13,895 nt of DNA from an uncultured Clostridia bacterium (GTDB lineage: Bacteria; Bacillota; Clostridia; Peptostreptococcales; Anaerovoracaceae), in contig CAKQNZ010000048.1 of assembly GCA_934255435.1 (NCBI GenBank), positions 1 through 13,895 on the forward strand, in the 5' to 3' direction. This document shows positions 1 through 7,119 of the stretch, one piece after another; within the stretch, counting starts at the first letter, position 1, and each line of letters opens with the position of its first letter. The notes beneath the pieces were generated by a model, which saw only the letters and a list, made by a program, of their open reading frames with translations, was not told where the DNA came from and did no database searches. Position numbers and translations under genes: made by a program.

Positions 1-2
1 CT

Positions 3-89
3 GCAAGAGAGTGCCGGCGTGACTGTGTCTGGATCAAACAGATGAATATCAGTCGGATCGTACAGGGCGTGAACGCTGTGGTGCAGATC
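3..89 (-). pseudogene. possible C-terminal remnant of an ABC-transporter ATPase
   Basis: Read on the minus strand, this 29-codon stretch contains YDPTDIHLFDPDT. That resembles the last strand of the C-terminal TOBE-like domain of sugar or polyamine ABC-transporter ATPases (MalK/UgpC/PotA type), which often ends in a phrase like D..DIHLFD..TG. A TGA lies immediately upstream in the same frame (90-92), and only 94 bases separate that from the stop of the activase gene, so a full ATPase cannot precede it. If the match is real it is a decayed fragment, and it continues past the left edge. The resemblance is short and could be chance. The other minus-strand frames between 1 and 183 contain nothing I recognise. 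Confidence 0.22.
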
Positions 90-183
90 TCAGACTATGC
101 ATGCCGTGGGTGCGGTCGATACCGATGCTCTCGTCTGATGCAGCCGGCGTATCAACTGTGAACTCCTGCAGATGCACTGTCTG

Positions 184-1170
184 TCAGTTCGCAGACGTGC
201 TGCCGGATCTTGCAGATACCGGTTCTTCGTCCTTTTCCCTGGTGCCTACAAGACAGTGGATGCCCTGTCTGTTGAAATACTCTGCGATCTCCCGCACTCG
301 TTTCTGCAGGGACCGGCGGTTGAATTTGAGGTCGGCCATTTTGTAAGGCATGTTCAGGGACTTGTATTTTTCCTCGCCCAGCCGCATGAAACTCAGCAGC
401 TGCAGCGTCCGGACATGTCCGCCCAGATCGTTTATGATGAAATCGGCAGTGGCCTCGATATTCGCATCGTCATCGTTGAATCCAGGGATCACCGGTATCC
501 TCAGTATCAGCTCGGTATCTGCCGACGCCAGTTTTCTCAGGTTTTCCAGGACCTTCTCGTTGCCGGCTCCAGTCCTGGTCCGGTGGATATCGCTGTCCAT
601 GTGCTTGATATCCGATATGAAAAGGTCAGTGTATGGTCTGACTTTTTCGATCTCGCTCCAGTCCATATGGAACGTGGATTCGCAGCAGGTGTGTATCTGC
701 TCGTCTTTGCATGCCTTGAAAAGCTCAGCAACGAAGTCGCTCTGCAGCAGCGGTTCGCCGCCGGAAACAGTGACGCCGCCGCCGGATCTTTTGTAAAACT
801 CCATGTCTTTGCGGATCTCCTTCATGCACTCCTCAGTCGACATGAGCCTGCCCCACTGCTTGATGGCCTCCGACGGACACATGTCCGCACATTCCATGCA
901 GTGAGTGCATCTGCTGCGGTCGATGGATACCAGTTTGCCACGGTAGAACTGCAGTGCATCTTCCTGAGGACAGACCCCGGCGCATATACCGCACTTTTTC
1001 TGCGATATGCACTTGGTCTTGTAGACCCCCGGCTGTATGTAAAGTTTCTGGCTTTCGGGATTGCTGCACCATTCGCATCTCAGCGGGCAGCCTTTGAGGA
1101 AAAGCTCCGTGCGCATCCCCGGCCCGTCGTGTATGGTGAAACGCTGTATATTGAAAATGATCCCTTTCAT
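184..1170 (-). CDS. glycyl radical enzyme activating enzyme (radical SAM, with two-cluster ferredoxin insert)
   Basis: This 328-residue protein is a radical SAM activase. It uses a [4Fe-4S] cluster and S-adenosylmethionine to install the glycyl radical on a partner enzyme in the cytoplasm. The SAM cluster motif C28-x3-C32-x2-C35 follows the family start FNIQRFTIHDGPG. A ferredoxin-like insert holds two more [4Fe-4S] sites (C54, C60, C63, C67 and C88, C91, C94, C98). The SAM-binding GGE is at 137-139 and the late motif RIPVIPGFND at 224-233. The insert is typical of activases for choline lyase, hydroxyproline dehydratase, arylacetate decarboxylases and similar enzymes, not of the short pyruvate formate-lyase activase. 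The start at 1170 has an AAAGGAG site about 10 bases upstream; a longer frame back to 1233 would begin upstream of the predicted promoter. The partner glycyl radical enzyme is not in the window, so the substrate cannot be named. The C-terminal ~19 residues are a low-complexity extension. Confidence 0.93.
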   Translation of the reverse strand: MKGIIFNIQRFTIHDGPGMRTELFLKGCPLRCEWCSNPESQKLYIQPGVYKTKCISQKKCGICAGVCPQEDALQFYRGKLVSIDRSRCTHCMECADMCPSEAIKQWGRLMSTEECMKEIRKDMEFYKRSGGGVTVSGGEPLLQSDFVAELFKACKDEQIHTCCESTFHMDWSEIEKVRPYTDLFISDIKHMDSDIHRTRTGAGNEKVLENLRKLASADTELILRIPVIPGFNDDDANIEATADFIINDLGGHVRTLQLLSFMRLGEEKYKSLNMPYKMADLKFNRRSLQKRVREIAEYFNRQGIHCLVGTREKDEEPVSARSGSTSAN

Positions 1171-1203
1171 GGGTCCATCGCTCCTTTCGTTTATCATATA
1201 TAA

Positions 1204-1232
1204 ATCATAGCAGAGAAGCCGTGATTTTTCCA
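1204..1232 (-). promoter_or_regulatory. promoter of the activating-enzyme gene
   Basis: On the minus strand, TGGAAA (-35, 1227-1232) and TATGAT (-10, 1204-1209) are separated by 17 bases. The -10 is preceded by TGC, giving an extended -10. Transcription would start near 1197, leaving a leader of about 27 bases with the AAAGGAG site. The placement supports the start codon at 1170. Called by eye. Confidence 0.6.
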
Positions 1233-1233
1233 T

Positions 1234-1470
1234 CGGCCGGAAAGCCTATTTGAAAATATGGGGAACTCAGGAACAGCGTGTCAGGATATAAGGAATGTTA
1301 CTTATATGAAGCGGATAAGGTCATGCGTTATATAGGGGCAGCCCGGGTTTGAATGAAATCCGGTAACAGAGAAGATGTGAAACGTATATTCAGGACAGGT
1401 ACATTGATTATGACCGTGATGTCGCTTGTGCCGGGATTTGCAGGGAATCAATGTGTTGGCGGCGTGTTCC
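1234..1470. other. gene-free stretch upstream of the activase promoter
   Basis: No reading frame here looks like a protein and no RNA gene was recognised. Together with the tandem repeat and the tail after it, it makes up the ~430-base gap between the activase promoter and the stop codon of the regulator gene. Short frames crossing it on both strands (for example 1302-1628 minus) have atypical composition and largely owe their length to the repeat. Confidence 0.5.
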
Positions 1471-1651
1471 GTGAAAGTATCGAAAACAGCAGGATTTCGG
1501 TCAAAAATGACCCATCGAGTGAAAGGAAGTGCTGCATGCAGCCATGAGAGCAGCATGCCCTGTGAAAGTATCGAAAACATCAGGATATCAACCCAAAACG
1601 ACCCATCGAGTGAAAGGAAGTGCTGCATGCAGCCATGAAAGCGGCTGCGTG
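1471..1651. repeat. 91-bp tandem direct repeat, two copies, each with a 12-bp palindrome
   Basis: Copy 1 begins at 1471 and copy 2 at 1562; both open with GTGAAAGTATCGAAAACA. The period is 91 bases. The copies share an uninterrupted 39-base identical block (1510-1548 and 1601-1639). Inside it is the perfect palindrome GCTGCATGCAGC (1531-1542 and 1622-1633). The middle of the unit (about 1489-1507 versus 1580-1598) has diverged. Similarity extends weakly leftward (GCGGCGTG before copy 1, GCAGCATG before copy 2), so the true edges are uncertain. The pair lies downstream of the regulator gene and upstream of the activase promoter. It is not a CRISPR array, because there are only two copies and no spacer pattern. 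It is probably a dispersed intergenic repeat of this genome, or a double binding site. Confidence 0.85.
1629..1648. other. small hairpin 3' of the regulator gene
   Basis: GCAGCC (1629-1634) and GGCTGC (1643-1648) form a 6-bp stem with an 8-base loop, 18 bases beyond the stop codon of the minus-strand regulator. On the minus strand it is not followed by a T-run, so it is a poor intrinsic terminator. Its left arm overlaps the repeat palindrome, so the two structures would compete. Confidence 0.3.
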
Positions 1652-1665
1652 GCCCGATATCCAGA

Positions 1666-2979
1666 TCAGCGTTCTCTGTAAAGCTTCATCAGCTCGAAGC
1701 GGCTGCTGACGTGGCACTTTGCATATATGTTCTCGACGTGCTTCTTCACTGTGTGGTAGCTTATAAAAAGCTCGTCGGCGATGGCGCGGTATGTCAGGCC
1801 GTCCAGGAGCAGCCTGGCGACCTTCTGCTCGGCGTTGGTGAGCTCAGGAAGACTGCCGGGATCGCTGCTATTAATGTCGGCCTGCTCAGTGGAGCCTGTT
1901 GCAGCAGCAGATGATGCGTCGGTGTCGGTGGCTTTTTTATTATCCGGGGACAGGGAGTATTTCCCGGGAGCGGATTCAGTGATGTTACCGCAAAGTCCGT
2001 GCACATCGTAACGGTCGCAGTCGAATTCGCTTTCCGGTGTGATGGTGATCCAGTGGTATCTGTCAACGATGCCGTGGGAGTAGCACTGATCGTAAGGGTG
2101 GATGACGAAGACGTGATTTTTGATGGTCTTCATCATGACCGGCATCTCATGGTTCCTGACGCCGGAAGCCGGGCGGTGACCTGCGGTATGACTTTTCTCC
2201 GGGCGTGCAGTCGCAGAACCGGGGTCGCTGTCAGCCAGCAGGAAAGGCACCCAGAGACATGGGAAAGTCCCGTTCAGGGTCTGCATCACAGCATCACCCA
2301 GGATATCGCAGAGACAGCTTTCCGCCGCGCTGTTGCAGCTGAGCACGTGCATGAAATCATCGGTCACGAAGTACGCCTTTTCCCCGGAAGCGATGATCTC
2401 GTCCTGGATATCCGAGACGATCATGGCCTGCTCACGTTTCTTGAAACCTTTATAGGCATTGGCGATGGATATGTAAATGTCGCTGAGGCGGTCCATATCC
2501 TCCGGCGTGAAGTCGCCCTCGTCAGCCGTTTTGAAAAAAACTATCCTTATATACGCATTGATGCCGAAAGCCATAGTGACACTGTAGCGAGCGCCGAAAT
2601 TTTCCCCGATGAACTTTGCATAAGGGGAAGTCTCGTACCCGTCAGGAGCGATCAGGTCGGTGGATCTGTAAAGTCTCGGCTCGGTGTTGAAATAGTCAAG
2701 CCTGTCCCTGACTGCGTCCCGGTATATCCTGTCGCCGATGACGTCATGGGCGCGCAGTTTCTGGTAAGGGTGGGAACTGCTGTCTGTCAGGCTGGCATCG
2801 GGACCGGTCCAGGAAAGGAACCTGCCGGCAGGATCGAAGAACATGATGAGGCTGCTGCCCAACTGGAAATTGCGCTTCAGGGAATCCAGCAGTACGCCGC
2901 CGAAAAACTCCCGGGCAGTGAGCTGCCGCTCCGACATTTCCGAAAAAAACTCCATCTGGCTTTTAGTGTTGAATATCAT
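1666..2979 (-). CDS. LuxR-family transcriptional regulator with GAF/PAS-like sensory region
   Basis: This 437-residue cytoplasmic DNA-binding regulator has a LuxR/FixJ helix-turn-helix at residues 379-434. It reads LTNAEQKVARLLLDGLTYRAI, then the recognition helix around SYHTVKKHVENIYAKCHV. Residues ~20-180 look like a GAF-type small-molecule sensor, ending in the typical FTPEDMDRLSDIYISIANAY helix. Residues ~200-310 (AYFVTDDFMHVLSCNSAAE onward) look PAS-like. A Ser/Asp/Thr-rich linker spans ~340-376. There is no response-regulator receiver domain or membrane segment, so it probably senses a ligand directly. The ATG at 2979 follows AGGAGGG with a long spacing of about 12 bases; a longer frame starts only at a TTG (3033) without a ribosome site. 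The ligand and targets are unknown. The activase gene downstream is a possible target by proximity only. Third codon positions are clearly more GC-rich than in the rnf genes. Confidence 0.85.
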   Translation of the reverse strand: MIFNTKSQMEFFSEMSERQLTAREFFGGVLLDSLKRNFQLGSSLIMFFDPAGRFLSWTGPDASLTDSSSHPYQKLRAHDVIGDRIYRDAVRDRLDYFNTEPRLYRSTDLIAPDGYETSPYAKFIGENFGARYSVTMAFGINAYIRIVFFKTADEGDFTPEDMDRLSDIYISIANAYKGFKKREQAMIVSDIQDEIIASGEKAYFVTDDFMHVLSCNSAAESCLCDILGDAVMQTLNGTFPCLWVPFLLADSDPGSATARPEKSHTAGHRPASGVRNHEMPVMMKTIKNHVFVIHPYDQCYSHGIVDRYHWITITPESEFDCDRYDVHGLCGNITESAPGKYSLSPDNKKATDTDASSAAATGSTEQADINSSDPGSLPELTNAEQKVARLLLDGLTYRAIADELFISYHTVKKHVENIYAKCHVSSRFELMKLYRER

Positions 2980-3056
2980 CTTCCTTATGCACCCTCCTGT
3001 AAAATCGCCCCGCAGCCCGCAGCGGATATGCAAAAATCATCGCCATCTGCATCTCA

Positions 3057-4268
3057 ATGTCACAGCACATAGGGGCTCCATGTAAGCCTCTTGTTGCAAA
3101 GGGTGACCCTGTCAAGGTGGGTCAGCTCATTGGAGATACAGATGCATTTGTGAGCGCTCCGATTCACTCCAGTGTGTCAGGAACGGTCAAAGAGATTTCA
3201 TCTATCAGATCCGCAATGGGTGGTGAAGATCAGGTGATCGTAATAGAAACAGATGGCAAGCAGGAAGTTAGCGGGGATGTCAAACCACCCGTAGTGAATG
3301 ATCTGAAAAGCTTCATTGCAGCAGTAAGAGCCAGCGGCGTAGTAGGTCTGGGAGGAGCATCGTTCCCTACACACATCAAGCTCAACCCTAAGAATCTTGA
3401 CGAAGTGGACACTCTTATAGTCAACGGAGCTGAATGTGAGCCATTCATCACATCAGACCACAGACTCATGCTTGAAAATGCAGATTACATCGTAAAAGGT
3501 ATCATGGCCATCATGAAGTACCTGGATCTGAAAAAAGCACATATAGGCGTGGAGGAAAACAAGCCTGACGCCATAGAAACCCTGAGAAAGACTATCGCTG
3601 ATATGGGACACTCGGATGTCATCGAGGTCAATGTACTGAGAGCAAGATATCCGCAGGGCGCAGAGAGAGTAATGGTGTACGAAGTCACAGGAAAGACTCT
3701 CGATGCAGGAATGCTCCCGGCTCAGTTAGGTATAATCCTTTCAAATGTGACTACTATTGCGTTCATCGGACAGTATCTCGAAACAGGAAGACCTCTTACT
3801 ACAAAGAGACTTACTGTTGACGGCAATGCAGTCGCTGAACCGAAGAATATAATCGTTCCTATAGGAACAAGGATCGCTGACGTTATCGCAGCGTGCGGAG
3901 GCTACAAGGCTGAGCCGAAGAAGATCCTCATGGGCGGACCTATGATGGGACGTGCGATCTTCTCTGACGAGCTGCCTGTAGTCAAGAACAACAACGCTAT
4001 ACTGGCGTTCGACGGACCTCAGGCTCTCATACCTGAAGAAACAGGATGCATCAAGTGTGGTATGTGCCACAGAGCATGTCCGTTCGATCTGCTGCCTGTG
4101 TCCATCGCAGCAGCTTACAAAGCTAAGAATACAGACAAGCTCGATACTCTCAAGGTAATGCAGTGTATGGAATGCGGAAGCTGTTCATACGTCTGTCCAG
4201 CGAGAAGACCTCTGAGCTTCACGAACAAAATGGCAAAGGGAATGCTGAAGGAGGCGGCGAATAAATAA
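3057..4268 (+). CDS. rnfC: RnfC, NADH-oxidoreductase subunit of the Rnf complex, missing its N-terminus
   Basis: RnfC is the peripheral subunit that exchanges electrons with NAD(H). Visible parts (numbered from this ATG) are the rest of the RnfC N-terminal domain (SQHIGAPCKPL to HSSVSGTV, ~2-44), the flavin/NADH-type fold (GLGGASFPTHIKL ~97-109, NGAECEP ~122-128), a GGPMMGRAIF motif (~292-301), and two [4Fe-4S] motifs near the C-terminus: CIKCGMCHRACP and CMECGSCSYVCP. At 403 residues it is about 35-40 short of the family. The usual FKGGIHPPEYKE-type head and following strand are absent from every frame upstream. The frame stays open back to 3003, but that stretch (about 18 codons) is not RnfC-like, and no ribosome site precedes 3057. 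The gene is therefore 5'-truncated, by a genomic break or an assembly join. Its stop overlaps the rnfD start by one base (TAATG). Confidence 0.9.
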   Translation: MSQHIGAPCKPLVAKGDPVKVGQLIGDTDAFVSAPIHSSVSGTVKEISSIRSAMGGEDQVIVIETDGKQEVSGDVKPPVVNDLKSFIAAVRASGVVGLGGASFPTHIKLNPKNLDEVDTLIVNGAECEPFITSDHRLMLENADYIVKGIMAIMKYLDLKKAHIGVEENKPDAIETLRKTIADMGHSDVIEVNVLRARYPQGAERVMVYEVTGKTLDAGMLPAQLGIILSNVTTIAFIGQYLETGRPLTTKRLTVDGNAVAEPKNIIVPIGTRIADVIAACGGYKAEPKKILMGGPMMGRAIFSDELPVVKNNNAILAFDGPQALIPEETGCIKCGMCHRACPFDLLPVSIAAAYKAKNTDKLDTLKVMQCMECGSCSYVCPARRPLSFTNKMAKGMLKEAANK

Positions 4269-5257
4269 TGGATAACAAATATCACGGCAATTTAACTGTA
4301 TCGTCAGCGCCTCATCAGGTGGGCCCTGTAAATACACAGAAAATAATGTCTACAGTGCTCATCGCACTGATACCTGCATTCGCAGTAGGCATCTACCAGT
4401 TCGGATACAGAGTCATAACTCTGACAGCAGTGTGCGTCATCGCCTGCGTCGTATTCGAATACTTAATGAACAAAATACTCAAAAGAACACAGACTATCGG
4501 CGACATGAGTGCCGTACTGACAGGTGTTCTGATAGCATTCAATCTCCCTGCAGGGCTTCCTTACTGGATCGCTGTTGTGGGATGTCTGGCAGCTATCGTA
4601 GTTGTAAAGCAGCTTTACGGCGGTATCGGACAGAACCTCGTAAACCCTGCAGTAACAGCCAGGATCTTCCTGTTCATAGCATTTGCAACAGAGATGACTA
4701 CATGGCCGACTGCAAGAGGTATGTCAGGCGTGGATGCAGTGACATCAGCTACTCCGCTGGGTGTACTGTCACATGCAGGTATGTCCCTTGACGCTGTAAG
4801 AGAAGCAGGTTTCTCGAACCTTGATCTCTTCCTGGGCAACACAGGCGGATGTATCGGTGAAGTCAGTGCACTGGCACTGATCATCGGAGGCATTTTCCTG
4901 ATGATCAGAAAAGTCATCACACCGCATATCCCGGTAGCATTCATAGCAACTGTATTCGTACTCGGATTCATCTGGGGCGGACTTGACGGAGCTGTATTCA
5001 ACATCTGTGCAGGCGGTGTTATGCTGGGTGCATTCTTCTGTGCTACAGACTATGTTACATCACCGACACTCCCGGCAGGAAAGATCATATTCGGTATCGG
5101 ATGCGGTCTGTTCACTATGCTGATCAGGATCTTCGGATCATATCCTGAAGGCGTTTCATTTGCTATACTGCTCATGAACATCCTGACACCATACATCGAC
5201 AGGATCTGTGAAAGCAGAATGTATCCTGCACCTAAGAAAGCGAAGGGAGGAGAGTAA
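4268..5257 (+). CDS. rnfD: RnfD, membrane subunit of the Rnf complex with covalent FMN
   Basis: RnfD is an integral membrane flavoprotein subunit in the electron path of the ferredoxin:NAD+ oxidoreductase, at the ion-translocating core. The 329-residue protein is rich in hydrophobic helices (for example ~26-65, ~82-115, ~205-265 and ~270-310). It carries DAVTSATPL (156-164), where Thr162 is the expected phosphoester attachment site for FMN. GGIGQNLVNPAVTAR (118-132) is a family signature of RnfD/NqrB. Length and ends look complete. It starts in the last base of the rnfC stop codon, so translation is probably coupled. The rnfG start follows one base after its own stop. Confidence 0.96.
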   Translation: MDNKYHGNLTVSSAPHQVGPVNTQKIMSTVLIALIPAFAVGIYQFGYRVITLTAVCVIACVVFEYLMNKILKRTQTIGDMSAVLTGVLIAFNLPAGLPYWIAVVGCLAAIVVVKQLYGGIGQNLVNPAVTARIFLFIAFATEMTTWPTARGMSGVDAVTSATPLGVLSHAGMSLDAVREAGFSNLDLFLGNTGGCIGEVSALALIIGGIFLMIRKVITPHIPVAFIATVFVLGFIWGGLDGAVFNICAGGVMLGAFFCATDYVTSPTLPAGKIIFGIGCGLFTMLIRIFGSYPEGVSFAILLMNILTPYIDRICESRMYPAPKKAKGGE

Positions 5258-5258
5258 A

Positions 5259-5813
5259 ATGAACAATAACAGTAATTTCAAAGAAAACATCTTCCCGGCT
5301 ATGATCCTGGTCATCATATGTCTCGTCGTGACACTTGCACTGGCAGGAACATACAGCGTTGCTAATCCTATAATCATACAGAACCAGCAGAAGTCGGCTG
5401 ATGAAGCAAGACAGGCTGTTCTTCCTGACGGAGACGGATTCACACAGTATGACGGCAAACTGGTCGAAGGCGTGGAAGACTGCTACATTGCAGACAACAA
5501 AGCCGGAATGGCAGTAACAGCCGGATACAAGGGATTCGGCGGTACAGTCAAAGTTATGATCGGTATCGATGCTAAAGGCACTATCACAGGAGTTCAGGTC
5601 ACAGAACATTCGGAAACACCGGGTCTGGGATCGAAGGCTGCTGATCCGGAGTATCTGAAGCAGTATCAGGGCGTTACAGAAGCTCCTGAAGCAAGCATCA
5701 AGGATGACAGCAACGTAGATGCTGTAACAGGTGCTACCATTACATCGAATGCAGTTTATAACTCCGTAAAAGAAGCTTTAGCTCAGTACAAGGAATGCGG
5801 AGGTGTTAAATAA
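5259..5813 (+). CDS. rnfG: RnfG, extracytoplasmic flavoprotein subunit of the Rnf complex
   Basis: RnfG is anchored by a single N-terminal membrane helix (about residues 11-35). Its FMN-binding domain faces outside the cytoplasm and passes electrons to RnfD. In this 184-residue protein the motif DAVTGATITSNAV (154-166) contains the S/T-G-A-T signature, with Thr160 the expected covalent FMN site. EHSETPGLGSK (116-126) is the other family hallmark. The start at 5259 has the ribosome site GGGAGGAG and lies one base after the rnfD stop; a longer frame back to 5208 overlaps rnfD and is unlikely. The stop overlaps the rnfE start by one base. Confidence 0.95.
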   Translation: MNNNSNFKENIFPAMILVIICLVVTLALAGTYSVANPIIIQNQQKSADEARQAVLPDGDGFTQYDGKLVEGVEDCYIADNKAGMAVTAGYKGFGGTVKVMIGIDAKGTITGVQVTEHSETPGLGSKAADPEYLKQYQGVTEAPEASIKDDSNVDAVTGATITSNAVYNSVKEALAQYKECGGVK

Positions 5814-6511
5814 TGGGAGAGAACAACAGCAAACTGAGCGTTCTTACTAAAGGCATAATCAAGGAAAACCCTGTACTGGTGCTTTTACTTGGTACCTGTC
5901 CTACACTGGCAACAACTACCAGTGCACTGAACGGACTTGGTATGGGCGTTTCCACACTTGCCGTACTGGTATGCTCGAATATAGTAATATCATTACTTAA
6001 AAACATAATCCCTGCAAAGGTAAGAATACCTTGCTACATCGTAGTTATCGCAGGTTTCGTAACGATCGTGCAGCTCATGCTCAAGGCTTATCTGCCTGCA
6101 CTTGATGCTTCACTGGGTCTGTTCATACCTCTGATCGTAGTAAACTGTATCATCCTGGGAAGAGCAGAAATGTTCGCATCAAAGAACGGCGTTCTTGACT
6201 CAGCTCTCGATGGTCTTGGCATGGGTATCGGATTCACACTGGCTCTCGGCGTTATGGGTCTCATCAGAGAATTCCTGGGAGCAGGAACACTGTTCAATGT
6301 ATCAGTTACACCTGATGCACTGACTCCGGCTGGTATCTTCATGCTGGCTCCGGGCGGATTCTTCATCTTCGCTATCCTGATAGCAGCTATCAACTACTTC
6401 ACAAAGGGCAAGGCTATCAAGAAGAAGGAATTCGGATGCGAAGGCTGTGCTATGGCAGATAACTGCGGCAGCTGCGGCACCGGATGCGACGGGAAGGAGG
6501 AAGAAAAATAA
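5813..6511 (+). CDS. rnfE: RnfE, membrane subunit of the Rnf complex, with cysteine-rich tail
   Basis: RnfE pairs with its homologue RnfA. In solved Rnf/Nqr structures the two hold a [2Fe-2S] cluster inside the membrane, ligated by conserved cysteines. Here these appear as LLLGTCPTLA (~25-34) and VVNCIILGRAE (~108-118). Six hydrophobic helices fill residues ~20-205. The protein is 232 residues, longer than the usual ~195-215, because of a cytoplasmic tail CEGCAMADNCGSCGTGC (about 209-225) with five cysteines, followed by an acidic/basic end. Clostridial RnfE proteins can carry such tails, but this one is cysteine-dense enough to suggest metal binding. The gene overlaps rnfG and rnfA by one base on each side. 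Confidence 0.95.
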   Translation: MGENNSKLSVLTKGIIKENPVLVLLLGTCPTLATTTSALNGLGMGVSTLAVLVCSNIVISLLKNIIPAKVRIPCYIVVIAGFVTIVQLMLKAYLPALDASLGLFIPLIVVNCIILGRAEMFASKNGVLDSALDGLGMGIGFTLALGVMGLIREFLGAGTLFNVSVTPDALTPAGIFMLAPGGFFIFAILIAAINYFTKGKAIKKKEFGCEGCAMADNCGSCGTGCDGKEEEK

Positions 6512-7104
6512 TGACAAGTATATTAGCAGTAATGCTGGGGGCTATCCTCACAAACAACTATGTATTGTCACAGTTCCTCGGTATCTGTCCGTTTCTGGGC
6601 GTTTCCAAGAAACTTGACTCGGCAGTAGGTATGGGTGTTGCCGTAACATTCGTAATGGTACTGGCAACAGCTGCAACATGGCCGATATACAACGGTATCC
6701 TCCTGAACATCGGTGCAGGATATCTTCAGACAGTAGTATTCATCCTCGTTATCGCAGCTCTTGTACAGCTGGTTGAGATGACGCTGAAAAAATACATGCC
6801 GCCGCTCTACAATTCACTGGGTGTATATCTCCCTCTGATCACAACTAACTGTGCGGTACTCGGTGTTACTATCAACACTATCAGTGACGGCAACAACTAT
6901 GTTACATCATTGTTCTACGCACTTGCGGCTGGTATCGGATTCCTTCTGGCAATGGTTCTCTTTGCAGGACTCAGAGAAAGACTGGAATCAAACGACGCTA
7001 TTCCTGAATGTTTCAAAGGTATTCCTATCACGCTGGTAACAGCATCCATCCTTTCAATGTCATTCATGGCATTCTCAGGTGTGGTAGATGGAATATTCGG
7101 TTAA
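6511..7104 (+). CDS. rnfA: RnfA, membrane subunit of the Rnf complex
   Basis: RnfA is the homologue and partner of RnfE, inserted in the membrane with inverted topology. It supplies the other two cysteine ligands of the intramembrane [2Fe-2S] cluster. The 197-residue protein shows QFLGICPFLGVSKK (~20-33) and LITTNCAVLGV (~107-117), the conserved cysteine motifs, within six hydrophobic helices. Length is normal. The start at 6511 shares one base with the rnfE stop and follows GGAAGGAGGAAG. A longer in-frame start at 6484 lies inside rnfE and is unlikely. The gene is followed after 15 bases by rnfB. Confidence 0.96.
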   Translation: MTSILAVMLGAILTNNYVLSQFLGICPFLGVSKKLDSAVGMGVAVTFVMVLATAATWPIYNGILLNIGAGYLQTVVFILVIAALVQLVEMTLKKYMPPLYNSLGVYLPLITTNCAVLGVTINTISDGNNYVTSLFYALAAGIGFLLAMVLFAGLRERLESNDAIPECFKGIPITLVTASILSMSFMAFSGVVDGIFG

Positions 7105-7119
7105 GGAGGGAGGATACAA

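Noticed and set aside
172..1203. Long plus-strand open frame opposite the activase
   Set aside because: It is the mirror of the activase gene: composition is odd, there is no ribosome site, and the minus strand carries complete radical SAM motifs.
1302..1628. 108-codon minus-strand frame across the tandem repeat
   Set aside because: Its sequence is mostly the repeat read twice; there is no family match and its composition is unlike the neighbouring genes.
1471..1651. CRISPR array
   Set aside because: Only two units, a 91-base period, and similarity across most of the unit, not short repeats separated by unique spacers.
1999..3072. Long plus-strand open frame opposite the regulator, reaching into the rnfC start
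   Set aside because: Shadow of the GC-rich regulator gene. It does not encode the missing RnfC head and ends in a different frame from rnfC.
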